Source: Zobellia uliginosa
GTDB lineage: Bacteria; Bacteroidota; Bacteroidia; Flavobacteriales; Flavobacteriaceae
Direction of reading: 5' to 3'
DNA length: 64,000 nt
Assembly (NCBI RefSeq): GCF_018860745.1
Contig: NZ_JAHKPY010000001.1
Location: forward strand, 1 to 64,000
The position numbers and the translations under genes were made by a program. Under the pieces are notes generated by a model that searched no databases, was not told where the DNA came from, and was given only the letters and a program-made list of their open reading frames with translations. Below, in pieces: positions 27,533 through 37,300 of the stretch; position 1 is the first letter of the stretch, and every line of letters starts with the position of its first letter.

Positions 27533-27752
27533 ACTGGATTCGGTATTTTTTTGCGAGTTCTTTAAATAGAAATATAATTCTCCTACCTTAATTTGAACCT
27601 TCAGTTTCAAAACTCCTTACCACTAAGCACATAAAAAAGCCGCTCTGTGCTTTGCTCGTGTATACTCGCCACTCATTATAGCAGTAAGTGATTAAGGTCT
27701 TTACTCCTCTCCTATCCACCTTCATAGAAAGATATATTATATAGACTGACCA

Positions 27753-27793
27753 TAAAAAAACACCCCTGTTCTATATGATATAGAGCAGGGGTA
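27753..27793 (-). terminator. Terminator of the nrdB-nrdA operon
   Basis: ACCCCTGTTCTATAT pairs with ATATAGAGCAGGGGT across 27762-27792 (one G-U); on the minus strand it is followed by seven T. Confidence 0.88.
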
Positions 27794-27835
27794 TTTCTAA
27801 ATAAATATAAGCCTAAGATAATTACTGCTGCACGC

Positions 27836-29623
27836 TTACGCTTCGCAACTAGCACAATCTTTTTTCTGCTTAAATTTTTGTGCTGCATTCATACTATGCT
27901 GGTAGTAAAGCGATTTTAACCCAAGCTTCCAAGCGGTAACATGAATCTTATTGATTTCTTTTACCGGCATATCCGGATGCACTATGATGTTTACAGATTG
28001 ACCTTGATCAATATGGTTTTGACGGTTTGCTGCTTGATAAATAATATCCATTTGGTCTATCTCAGAATACGTCTGAAAAACATCCTTTTCAAGTTCCGTT
28101 AAGAACTCCAAATGCTGTACTGATCCATCACGCTCACGAATGCTGTGCCAGACCTCTGTAGTGTTCTTTCCTTTTTCTTCCAGCAATTCTAGTAAAAAAG
28201 GATTTTTTATGGTTGTTTTTACCTTGGCAATATCCTTTACATAGATATTAGACCAAATTGGCTCAATACCCTGCGATACCTGCCCTAAAATAAAAGCAGA
28301 AGATGTTGTCGGAGCCACGGCATTCAAAGTAGCATTACGTCTACCATATCCTTTTAGAACAGCTGGTTCGCCAAACTTAGCTGCCAATTCCTCTGAAGCT
28401 TTGTATGATTTCTCTTTTATTCCTTTAAATATCTCACTATTTAGGTTAAAAGCTTCCTGACTATTAAAAGGCAATCTTTTTGATTGTAATAACGAATGCC
28501 ATCCTAAAACCCCTAAACCAAGAGCCCTGTTGTCTTTTGCAAAATTATAAGCGCGCTCCATAAAAAGGAAAGTCTGCCTGTCTTCACGAGAATCGGAATC
28601 GCGATACCTTTCTAATTTTTCAATAAACTCGGTAATTACAGCATCTAAGAAATAGACCATTGTTTCAACAGCATCGGTATCTTTCCATTTATCATAGTGC
28701 AAAACATTTACTGATGATAATACACATACAAAAGACCAATCATCATTTGATGGTAACATTATCTCTGTACAAAGGTTACTTGCATATATAGGTAAATCTT
28801 TCTCCTTATATACGTTTGATGCGCCATTATTGGCATTGTCCGTAAAGAATATGTATGGATAACCCATCTCTCCCCTACGCTGTAATACTTTAGCCCAAAT
28901 AGAGCGCTTATCCGTATCACCATCAATCATTTCCTGCATCCACTTATCGGTAACTGTTACCCCATGGGTAAGTTCCTGAATAGCATTTCCTTCCGTACCA
29001 ATCTCTAAGAACTCCATAATGTCTGGATGCTCAATAGGCAAGTATGGCGAAAAACGACCACGACGAACCGAACCTTGACTTACAACATCAACCATAGATT
29101 CAAAAAGCTGCATAATATGTACTGCCCCTGAAGCTTGACCATTATTTTTTACCTCAGCACCACGGTGTCTTATTTTCCCAAAATAGCCAGAAGTACCTCC
29201 GCCCATTTTAGACATCATACCAACTTCTGATTGGGTATATAAGATATTACCCATATCATCATCTATATGAGATCCGAAACAACTGATCGGCAATCCTCTT
29301 TCTTTTCCAAAATTTGACCATACGGGAGATGCCAATGAAAAATACCCTTCTGACATGTACCCGAAAAATTTATCGGAAAAACCAGGCATATCCAATAACT
29401 GCTCAGCTCTATCCGCGATTTCACGAATACGTTGTTCCGCAGTTACGCCTTTGGTCAAATATCCTGAATTCAGAAAATTAAGGCTGTGGTCGGTAAGCCA
29501 CTTAAAACCGCCATTGTTTTTTTTATTAGTGTTTTTAAGAGCTTCCTTTCTTGCGTTTACAAGTTGGTCTTGCCCTGAAATTGTTTCTTTAATTTGTGTG
29601 GTGGTAGTGTTTAATTCGTTCAT
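27836..29623 (-). CDS. nrdA: Class I ribonucleotide reductase, catalytic subunit without ATP-cone
   Basis: Reduces ribonucleotides to deoxyribonucleotides. 595 aa, about 165 shorter than E. coli NrdA because the N-terminal ATP-cone is missing; the protein starts close to the helical domain (GGFKWLTDHSLNFLNSGYL). Active-site residues are intact: the first redox Cys in LPISCFGS, the N-x-C-x-E motif NLCTE that holds the thiyl radical Cys, and the second redox Cys in FVCVLSS. The C-terminal tail ends CASCEA, the shuttling Cys pair. The start codon directly follows the nrdB stop (TAAATG), so the two are coupled. The overall activity regulator is on NrdB. Confidence 0.95.
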   Translation of the reverse strand: MNELNTTTTQIKETISGQDQLVNARKEALKNTNKKNNGGFKWLTDHSLNFLNSGYLTKGVTAEQRIREIADRAEQLLDMPGFSDKFFGYMSEGYFSLASPVWSNFGKERGLPISCFGSHIDDDMGNILYTQSEVGMMSKMGGGTSGYFGKIRHRGAEVKNNGQASGAVHIMQLFESMVDVVSQGSVRRGRFSPYLPIEHPDIMEFLEIGTEGNAIQELTHGVTVTDKWMQEMIDGDTDKRSIWAKVLQRRGEMGYPYIFFTDNANNGASNVYKEKDLPIYASNLCTEIMLPSNDDWSFVCVLSSVNVLHYDKWKDTDAVETMVYFLDAVITEFIEKLERYRDSDSREDRQTFLFMERAYNFAKDNRALGLGVLGWHSLLQSKRLPFNSQEAFNLNSEIFKGIKEKSYKASEELAAKFGEPAVLKGYGRRNATLNAVAPTTSSAFILGQVSQGIEPIWSNIYVKDIAKVKTTIKNPFLLELLEEKGKNTTEVWHSIRERDGSVQHLEFLTELEKDVFQTYSEIDQMDIIYQAANRQNHIDQGQSVNIIVHPDMPVKEINKIHVTAWKLGLKSLYYQHSMNAAQKFKQKKDCASCEA

Positions 29624-30898
29624 TTAAAAAAGGTCGTCACTGGTTATACTTTGGGTTCGTTTACTATAATTGATAGAGCGTTTTACAAAGAAATCGCCAT
29701 GTTTGGTTCCTATAATTTCATCATCAAACCATTCTGTTTCTGTCAATAGGTTGTTATCAACATCAAATATTTTCTCTATTCCTATACTACTCAGAGAATT
29801 ATTGAATCGGTTTTTAATAAATTCGTTTATAACTGATTTTGGCAAGAAATCCAATTCACCTTGCTCAAAAATCCAATCTACTATTTCACTTTCCGCAAGA
29901 AATGCTTCATGACACATATCTTGTATCATTGTATGGTATTCTTCATCAAACCAATCCGGATTTTCATCCTTAATGATCTTGATGACATCAATACCAAAAT
30001 CTCCATGAATTTGTTCTTCCTTAGAGGTAGCTTCAACTACATTAGATATACCCTTAAACATATTCTTATGCTTGTTGAAAGCCATGATAATCAAAAACTG
30101 AGAGAAAAGGGAAACGTGCTCTATAAATAAAGAGAACAACAAAATTGATTCCGCGTATTCCTTATTATCTACACTTTTTGCATTCTTAAGCGCTGTTTCA
30201 AGATATTGCACACGCTTCATTATTACAGGCTTTTTCTTTAAACTCTTGAATTCGGTATTAAGTCCTAAAATTTCAAGTAAGTGTGAGTAAGCATCGGCAT
30301 GGCGTACTTCACTTTCGGCAAAAGTGGCCCCTACCGAACCTATTTCCGGTTTAGGCATTTTATGATAGATATCTCCCCAAAAACTTTTTACGGCTACTTC
30401 AATCTGAGAAATAGCCAACATTGCATTTTTTATAGCACTTCTTTCTGATTCTTCAAGTCCGGTTTTGAAATCTTGAATATCACTTGTGAAATTAAATTCC
30501 GTGTGAATCCAATAGGAATGACGAATAGCCGGCACGTATTCGTATAATTGAGGATATTCGTATGGTTTTAAATTTATACGTTTTTCAAAAATATTGGATT
30601 TTCTTTTTTGAGCTTGCTCGTTCCGATACAAGATGTACCCTTTTGCGACATCAAAAAAACCACCTTCCATAAGTCGGTTTTCAACAAAATCTTGTACTTC
30701 CTCAACGGTAGGCACATAATTCGCATCCAGCTCACTTCTTTCCAGTAACGAGGCATGGACGTTGTTAGCAACACGTTCTGCATCCTGCTGACCTCCATGG
30801 GAAGCCGCCGTCATGGCTTTCATAATAGCTTCGGTTATTTTATACAACTGAAACGGTTTCTTAGTAAAATCTCTTTTTATAACATGTGTTATCTGCAT
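29624..30898 (-). CDS. nrdB: Class I ribonucleotide reductase, radical subunit with N-terminal ATP-cone
   Basis: 424 aa. Residues 1 to about 95 are an ATP-cone (ITHVIKRDFTKKPFQLYKI, VQDFVENRLMEGGFFDVAKGYILYR), a domain normally found at the start of NrdA. The rest is a ferritin-like radical subunit with metal ligands in AISQIEVAVK, AESEVRHADAYSH, TSKEEQIHGDFG. The same arrangement is characterised in the flavobacterium Leeuwenhoekiella blandensis, where dATP causes NrdB tetramers and switches the enzyme off, with a dimanganese (class Id) cofactor. The Tyr corresponding to the E. coli radical Tyr is present in the HADAYSH segment, so the cofactor type cannot be settled by sequence alone. Confidence 0.95.
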   Translation of the reverse strand: MQITHVIKRDFTKKPFQLYKITEAIMKAMTAASHGGQQDAERVANNVHASLLERSELDANYVPTVEEVQDFVENRLMEGGFFDVAKGYILYRNEQAQKRKSNIFEKRINLKPYEYPQLYEYVPAIRHSYWIHTEFNFTSDIQDFKTGLEESERSAIKNAMLAISQIEVAVKSFWGDIYHKMPKPEIGSVGATFAESEVRHADAYSHLLEILGLNTEFKSLKKKPVIMKRVQYLETALKNAKSVDNKEYAESILLFSLFIEHVSLFSQFLIIMAFNKHKNMFKGISNVVEATSKEEQIHGDFGIDVIKIIKDENPDWFDEEYHTMIQDMCHEAFLAESEIVDWIFEQGELDFLPKSVINEFIKNRFNNSLSSIGIEKIFDVDNNLLTETEWFDDEIIGTKHGDFFVKRSINYSKRTQSITSDDLF

Positions 30899-31542
30899 AG
30901 GAAATGGATCTTATAACTCTTCTAATGAAGAAGTATAAAGGTCTGATTTAACTGCCTTAATTTCTCTTAAAACAAACTAATGTTTTCAGACATTTATTAA
31001 CAACGTGTAAATAAACTGTAAAAACAATTGTTCCTTAGGAAGTTGTCCACAACAAAAAATCATATCTAAAAAAAATTGTAATTGGTATTGGTCAAAAACT
31101 CATCAACTGAGGAAATTCTCCTCATAGCAAATCACAAAATTTAGATAAAACACAATACAAAATATTAAAAATCAGGTGTTTATGTTAAATAACATATTGA
31201 AGGTTTCAAAAGGTATACTTTTTGTCCTAACCTAAACAACCTAAATCATTTTATAAATCTATTCGGAAATCATACAGAGATAGGCATACGCAATTTAATG
31301 TAACGTCATCAACAATCGGTATAGGAGCAAAAATCGGACTTGAAAAAAGAACCGAAAAACTTACAATACTGAAAAGCTAAAACCAAAGCAAATCCAGTTT
31401 TGAAATTTTATTGGATTCTAACCTTACAATCTAATTATGTATTTGAAATGAGAAAATAACGAAGAGAGAAAATAATGCCACAATTTCATCAGAAGAGAAG
31501 CAAGATCAATTTGCATGTATGAATTAACTAAAAATAAGTATT
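30899..31542. other. Intergenic region, nrdB to usp, with one DnaA-box-like site
   Basis: 644 bases, strongly AT-rich. It contains the 12-base inverted repeat GTTGTCCACAAC (31042-31053), which includes the DnaA-box-like TTGTCCACA. No perfect TAnnTTTG for nrdB on the minus strand was found, and no NrdR-type box pair. A stretch of about 45 open codons ending at 31380 has no start codon and is not called. Confidence 0.5.
31043..31051 (+). promoter_or_regulatory. DnaA-box-like site upstream of nrdB
   Basis: TTGTCCACA differs by one base from the DnaA consensus TTATCCACA and lies about 145 bases upstream of the nrdB start. In E. coli DnaA boxes upstream of nrdAB tie dNTP supply to replication initiation. 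A single site in an AT-rich spacer could occur by chance. Confidence 0.4.
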
Positions 31543-32391
31543 ATGGGGAAAAAACTTTTATTGCCGACCGATTTTTCAAGAAATTCATTAATTGCAATTC
31601 AATATGCCATAAAACTCTATGCCAACAAAGATTGTGATTTCTACATTTTAAACACCTACGCCAAAGAAGTAAGTGGTTTGGATAGCCTTAATCTTCTAGA
31701 CCCGGATGATGCTTTCAATAAACTATCCGAGAAACGTTCGCACGAAGGTCTTGGAAAAATATTAGCCTTAATAACTCTTGAAAACAAAAATCCCAAGCAT
31801 AGATTTCATGTGCTCTCCCGTTCTACACTCTTCGCAGATACCGTAAAGGACGTTATTGAACGCTTACAAATAGATATGTTGGTAATGGGTGCCAAGGGAA
31901 TAACCAATAATAGATTGAAAAATTATGGAAAAACAGCCATATCCGCGATTGAAAACGTTAGAAAATGTCCTGTTCTAATTGTTCCAAAAAATGCAATTAT
32001 GTCTCACTCAAAGGAAATTGTATTAACCACCGATTTCAAAACCGATTTTAATTGCTTTGATATAAAGCATCTGGCAAAAATAGCAAAGCTTAGTAACGCT
32101 AGTATTCAGATAGTAAGCTTAGAAGCTCCCAAAACCATGGATAAAGAGCAAACAAACAATAAAGACCTACTTACCAATTACCTTAATGATATTGACCACG
32201 ATTTTAAGATTATACATAATGTAAACCTGCATACCGCTTTAAGTTGTTTTATTGAAAAAGGCCGTAGTAATATGGTAAGTTACATTAATCAAAAGCGCAC
32301 ATTTTGGCAAAAAATAGGATTTGGAAAATCCACATTGAGAAGATTGGGATATTTTGATGACATTCCTGTACTGGCCTTAAATGACAAGTAG
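31543..32391 (+). CDS. Universal stress protein, tandem UspA domains
   Basis: 282 aa. The first domain (about 1-145) has the complete alpha/beta Usp fold with KLLLPTDFSRNSLIAIQYAI and an ATP-loop-like MGAKGITNNRLKNYGKTAISAI. The second domain (about 150-282, EIVLTTDFKTDFN) is shorter and lacks the glycine-rich loop, as is common in two-domain Usps. A cytoplasmic stress protein of unknown mechanism. It stands alone between nrdB and a mechanosensitive channel gene. Confidence 0.88.
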   Translation: MGKKLLLPTDFSRNSLIAIQYAIKLYANKDCDFYILNTYAKEVSGLDSLNLLDPDDAFNKLSEKRSHEGLGKILALITLENKNPKHRFHVLSRSTLFADTVKDVIERLQIDMLVMGAKGITNNRLKNYGKTAISAIENVRKCPVLIVPKNAIMSHSKEIVLTTDFKTDFNCFDIKHLAKIAKLSNASIQIVSLEAPKTMDKEQTNNKDLLTNYLNDIDHDFKIIHNVNLHTALSCFIEKGRSNMVSYINQKRTFWQKIGFGKSTLRRLGYFDDIPVLALNDK

Positions 32392-32537
32392 ATGTTTTAA
32401 ATTAAAATACCTATCAAATCAAATTGGTTTTTAATGCGGATACGACCTTAAAAAAAATATCCAATTAATTCATTTATAAGTCTTCTTTGTTACCGTTATA
32501 ATTTAATTTTGCAACCGTTATCTTTAGAAGAAGATTC

Positions 32538-33791
32538 ATGGAACAGGGATTGCACAGGTTATTATACGATTACTTACTAAAAACAGGAATGAGCGGGAAT
32601 CTAGCATCATACCTAAACCTACTAATAGTCTTAATCGTTGCTTTAATTCTTGCATGGTTCCTAGATTTAATTATTTGGAAAGTGCTACGATCGGTATCAC
32701 TAAAATTGGCGCGACAATCAAAAACAAATTTTGACAATTTTCTTGTTGTCAATAGAGTGCCAAGATATCTGGCTCATATCATTCCATTATCCATTCTGTT
32801 TAAGTTTGTTCCTTTTGCCTTTTTTCACTTTGATTATGGTGCTACTTTAGCCCTCAAGGCGCTTCAAATTGTGTTTGTAATATTGACACTTTTTATTGTC
32901 AAAAGTATTTTTAAAAGTACCAACGATTATCTAAAGACTACACCTAAATTTAGGGATAAACCAATGGATAGTTATATCCAGGTCTTTATGATATTTGCTT
33001 GGGTAGTAGGCATTTTTACAATATTCGCCATAGTTACCGATGTATTGATCTGGAAGTTCTTTACGGCACTGGGAGCTGGTTCTGCCGTTATTCTCCTCAT
33101 TTTCAAGGACTCTATTTTAGGGCTTGTGGCAAGCATTCAAGTCAGTATTAACGACATGGTGCGTATTGGCGATTGGATTACTTTTGAAAAGTACGGTGCA
33201 GATGGTTACGTGGTTGAAATTACCCTAGCTACCGTAAAAGTTCAGAATTTTGATAAGACCATTACCACCATTCCTACCTATTCTCTTATCTCTGATTCCT
33301 TTAAAAACTGGAGAGGAATGGAGGTTTCAGCAGGCCGGCGTATAAAAAGAGCATTAATTGTAAGGCAAAAAAGCATTCGTTTTCTGACCCAAAAGGATAT
33401 ACAATCTTTTGAAAAGATTCAACTTATACAACCCTATCTAACGTCAAGAATCGAACAGATTAACTCGTATAACGAATCCAACAATATAAATAAGGAGCTT
33501 CCTATAAATGGAAGAAACCTGACCAACATTGGTGTGTTTCGTAAATATGTGAACGACTATCTACAAAACCATTCTGCCGTAAATAAAGATATGACGCTAA
33601 TGGTTCGTCAATTGGCGCCAACTTCACAAGGCATTCCTTTGGAAATTTATGCTTTTAGCTCGGACAAACGCTGGGAAAACTATGAATACATAATGGCGGA
33701 CATTTTTGACCACTTATTAGCTGCTTTGCCTTATTTTGATTTAGAAGTGTTTGAGCTTCCTGTTTCTATAAATGCACCATTAGATAAATAG
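32538..33791 (+). CDS. ybdG: Mechanosensitive channel, YbdG/MscM type
   Basis: 417-aa inner-membrane channel of the MscS superfamily. It resembles E. coli YbdG (415 aa) in length and in the conserved core: RIGDWITFEKYGADGYVVEI, TTIPTYSLISDSFKNWRGM and AGRRIKRAL. Five or so transmembrane helices occupy about 20-190, with the pore helix in the ALGAGSAVILLIFKDSILGLVASIQ region, followed by the beta and alpha/beta cytoplasmic cage. YbdG has low-level gating and a role in mild osmotic stress. TAATTTTG at 32504-32511 could be its -7 box. Confidence 0.9.
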   Translation: MEQGLHRLLYDYLLKTGMSGNLASYLNLLIVLIVALILAWFLDLIIWKVLRSVSLKLARQSKTNFDNFLVVNRVPRYLAHIIPLSILFKFVPFAFFHFDYGATLALKALQIVFVILTLFIVKSIFKSTNDYLKTTPKFRDKPMDSYIQVFMIFAWVVGIFTIFAIVTDVLIWKFFTALGAGSAVILLIFKDSILGLVASIQVSINDMVRIGDWITFEKYGADGYVVEITLATVKVQNFDKTITTIPTYSLISDSFKNWRGMEVSAGRRIKRALIVRQKSIRFLTQKDIQSFEKIQLIQPYLTSRIEQINSYNESNNINKELPINGRNLTNIGVFRKYVNDYLQNHSAVNKDMTLMVRQLAPTSQGIPLEIYAFSSDKRWENYEYIMADIFDHLLAALPYFDLEVFELPVSINAPLDK

Positions 33792-34372
33792 AGCATCAAA
33801 TCAAAGATAGGGCTGTATACATGTTATTTATCACTAATTCCATGTAACATTGTAAAAGATTTAATGTATTAACCCCCTCTTGCCTATACTTTCCTATAAT
33901 CTGTGGACGCATAATTTTAAAAATCGATACAGTTTTGATATTACTTCTTTAGATTACACATATGCAGTATGAGTTATTCAACGTATTATTTAAAAAACTA
34001 AAATCGAAGAAGTTTTGAGTTGGGTAGCGAGCTGGGGATCTTTGGGTGAAGTCAAAAAAAACTTGGGCACTGGTTTAATACTAAATCAACTAATGTTATA
34101 AGTTATAAAAATTTTGACAACTAAATAGTAGGTATTATCCCACCAAACTTATGATAGCAATTTCTTATTATATAGGTTATTCATGGCGTTAATTTAGCTT
34201 AACAAACTTTAATAAAGAGTGGAATTAATTTTTTGAGTAGCGCTATAAATAATTAAGATTCCTGTAAAGCATCCGTTTGAACACTAATTAAGAAGTACTA
34301 AGCACTTATTACCTAATGGTAATAGAAAACACAGTTAAACCGAAGATTTTACTGAGTGCAAAAAGAAAAGCC
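33792..34372. other. Intergenic region without recognised gene
   Basis: About 580 AT-rich bases between ybdG and the convergent PAS kinase gene. One 33-codon open stretch near 34000-34100 (IEEVLSWVASWGSLGEV) has protein-like composition but no start codon and no recognised family. No terminator hairpin with a T-run was found. Confidence 0.4.
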
Positions 34373-37300
34373 TTAATCAAAATGTATTGTAAAAGTTGTT
34401 CCTACATTCACCTTACTAGATGCAGAGATAACACCGTTCATAGCTTCAATTTGAGTTTTTGTCAAAAATAGACCCACACCCTTTGCATCAGGGTGCCTGT
34501 GAAAAACTTTATTTAATCCAAACAGCTTATGGCCGTGTTGCTCTAAATCTATACCTAGGCCATTATCCTGGAACTTGAGTACAATTTTTCCGTTTTCAAG
34601 CTCTGAGGTAATTCGTATTTCCGGTATGCGGTCTTCCGATTTATATTTAATTGCATTTCCTACCAAATTGAGGAAAATACTTTCCATATAAACTCTCTTA
34701 TAACCAATAGTAGAAACCTTTGAGAAATCGCTTTTGATTATCGCGCCAGAATTCAATATTGCTCCACTCAAAATTTCCTTGGTATGCTCCAATATCGCAC
34801 CTAAATCAATCTCTTCTAGGTCTTCGCCTGAATCACCAATCTTAGTTTTTAATGCATCCACTAACGTGTTGAGCGTTAAAGTAAGGTGTTGGATAACTGT
34901 TTTAAACTTGCTGAATATTGCCTTACGATCCCCTTCAGTTTCTGACTGATCATATATTTCCAGCAATGAGTTAAGGTTGGCTACGGGTGCCCTTAAATTG
35001 TGAGACGTAATATGAGTAAAATCTGCAAGTTGCTTATTTTGGCTGGAAAGTTTTTGCGCAACGAGCTCTAAATTCTCTTTTGCCTCATTAATTTTTTGTT
35101 CGGCCAATTTTCTTTTGGTAATGTCACGTATGGCTGCAGAAACCAACAACCCTTCTTCTGTATGAAGCGGACTTAGACTTATTTGAATGGGTATTTCTTC
35201 TCCATTTTTCTTTAATGCGTATAAATCCTTACCAATTCCCATTTCTTTATTAATTGGGGTATGGAAAAAACTACTGTGGTGCGTGGGATGTTCAGGATAA
35301 AAACTTGTGGGAATTAAGATTTCCACTGGTTTATCAATCAATTCTTCGGGAGTATATCCAAATAATTTTTCGGATTGTTTATTTATTAGCTGTATAGTTC
35401 CCCTATCATTTACGATGACCATAGCGTCTGGAGCAGACTCTAAAAGTCCTCTAAACTTCTTTTCTGCCATTTTAATGTCGGTCACATCTTGGCTAGTACC
35501 TACCATTTCAACAATCTCACCCTTTTCGTTGGTATGAACTTCTCCTAAAACGTGAATTGTTTTTAGCTTACCCGAAGTAGTTATAATTCTATGAGTAAAA
35601 CTATTAAGCTTTTTGTCTTTTATTGCTTTATCAAAATATTGAGTAACAATTTCTTTATCTTCTGGATGAACAAAACCAAAATACGTATCAAAATTAAGAT
35701 TGGTTATGGTCTCGTCAAGTTCAAAAACGGTATAAAGATTTTGTGACCACTTTACGGTATCGGCCATGGTGTTCCATTGCCAATGGCCCATCATTGAAAT
35801 TTGCTCCGCAAAATTTAACTGCTCATTTTTTTTCAGTAGTTCACTTTCCGCATTTTTTATTTCAGAAATATCTTTGGAGATTGCTATAAATCCTTCATTG
35901 GCATTGTCTCCATTTTTAATAGTGGTAATTGTGGAGAGTACGGAAACCGGCGAACCATCTTTTTTGTAATACGTCCATTCACGAGTGTCGTTTAACTCCT
36001 TTTTAAAAAGGTTTTCATAATGATCATATGTAGCTGGATCTTCGCCATTTAGTACTGCAATATCTTTTCTAAATTCTTTAATTTCATCCTCGTGAATATA
36101 TTTTCTAGGTTTTTCAATCCCAACCATTTCTGCCGCTGAATACCCCAATAACAACTCTGCACCATGATTGAAACGATTAATGACACCATTCTTATCTGTT
36201 GTTATAATTAAAATAGATTCTGAGTTGAATATAGCTTGCAATTCAGAATGGGCTTTTTGTAAATGACGTTCTGCCATTGTAATTTCGGTCACATCTTGGC
36301 AGGTACCGGTTATTTCTATTACCTCACCTTTTTCGTTAGTAAAAACTTCTCCTAAGAGCTGAATTGTTTTTACTCTACCTGAAGTTGTAATAATACGATG
36401 CGTAAAACTTTCCCATTTTTTATCCTTTACTGCTTTCTCAAAATGTTGAGCAGTAATCTCTTTATCTTCTGGATGAACAAAATCTAAATATATGTCTAAC
36501 TGTAGGTCGGTGATTTTTTCGTCAAGCTCTAGAATTTTATATAGATTTTTTGAAGATTTTCCTTTATCGGCAACAGGGTCCCATTGCCAATTGGCCATCT
36601 TTGAAATCCGTTCCGCATAATTTAAAAGCTGATTTTTTTTCAGAAGTTCACTTTCCGCATTTTTAATTTCAGAAATATCTTTGGAGATTGCTATATAACC
36701 TTCATTACTATTGTCTATATTTTTAATAGCCGATGTTGTAGCAAGTACCGGAACAATAACGCCATCTTTCCGGCGATACATCCATTCTCGGGTATCATTT
36801 AAATCGTGCTCTAAACTATCTACATAATAATTAAATGTAGCAGGGTCTTTACCATTTTGCCTTGCAATATCATTTTTAAATTTGGAGTGTTCTTCTTTAA
36901 GAAGATAGAGTTCAGGTTTTTCTTTCCCTACTACTTCAGCCGCGGAGTAACCTAATATAGCCTCCGCTCCTTCATTGAATCGATTAATGACACCATTTTT
37001 ATCTGTTGTTATGATTGAAATAGAATTTGAATTGAATATAGCTGTCAATTCAGAATGGGCTTTTTGCAAATTACGTTCCGCCATTTTACTTTCGGTCACA
37101 TCTTGGCACGTACCAACCATTTCAACAATCTCATCTTTTTCGTTGGTATGGACCTCTCCTAAAAGTTGAATTATTTTTACCTTACCTGAAGTGGTAATAA
37201 TACGATGTGTAAAACTTTCCCATTTTTTATCCTTTTCTACTTTCTCAAAATGTTGATTGACAATCTCTATATCCTCTGGATGAACAAACCTAAAATACGA

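Noticed and set aside
31250-31380. Open stretch encoding TIGIGAKIGLEKRTEK before the usp gene
   Set aside because: About 45 codons without any start codon and no recognised family; probably chance.
34000-34110. 33-codon stretch with protein-like composition between ybdG and the PAS kinase
   Set aside because: No start codon and no family match that can be named; noted only as a possible remnant.
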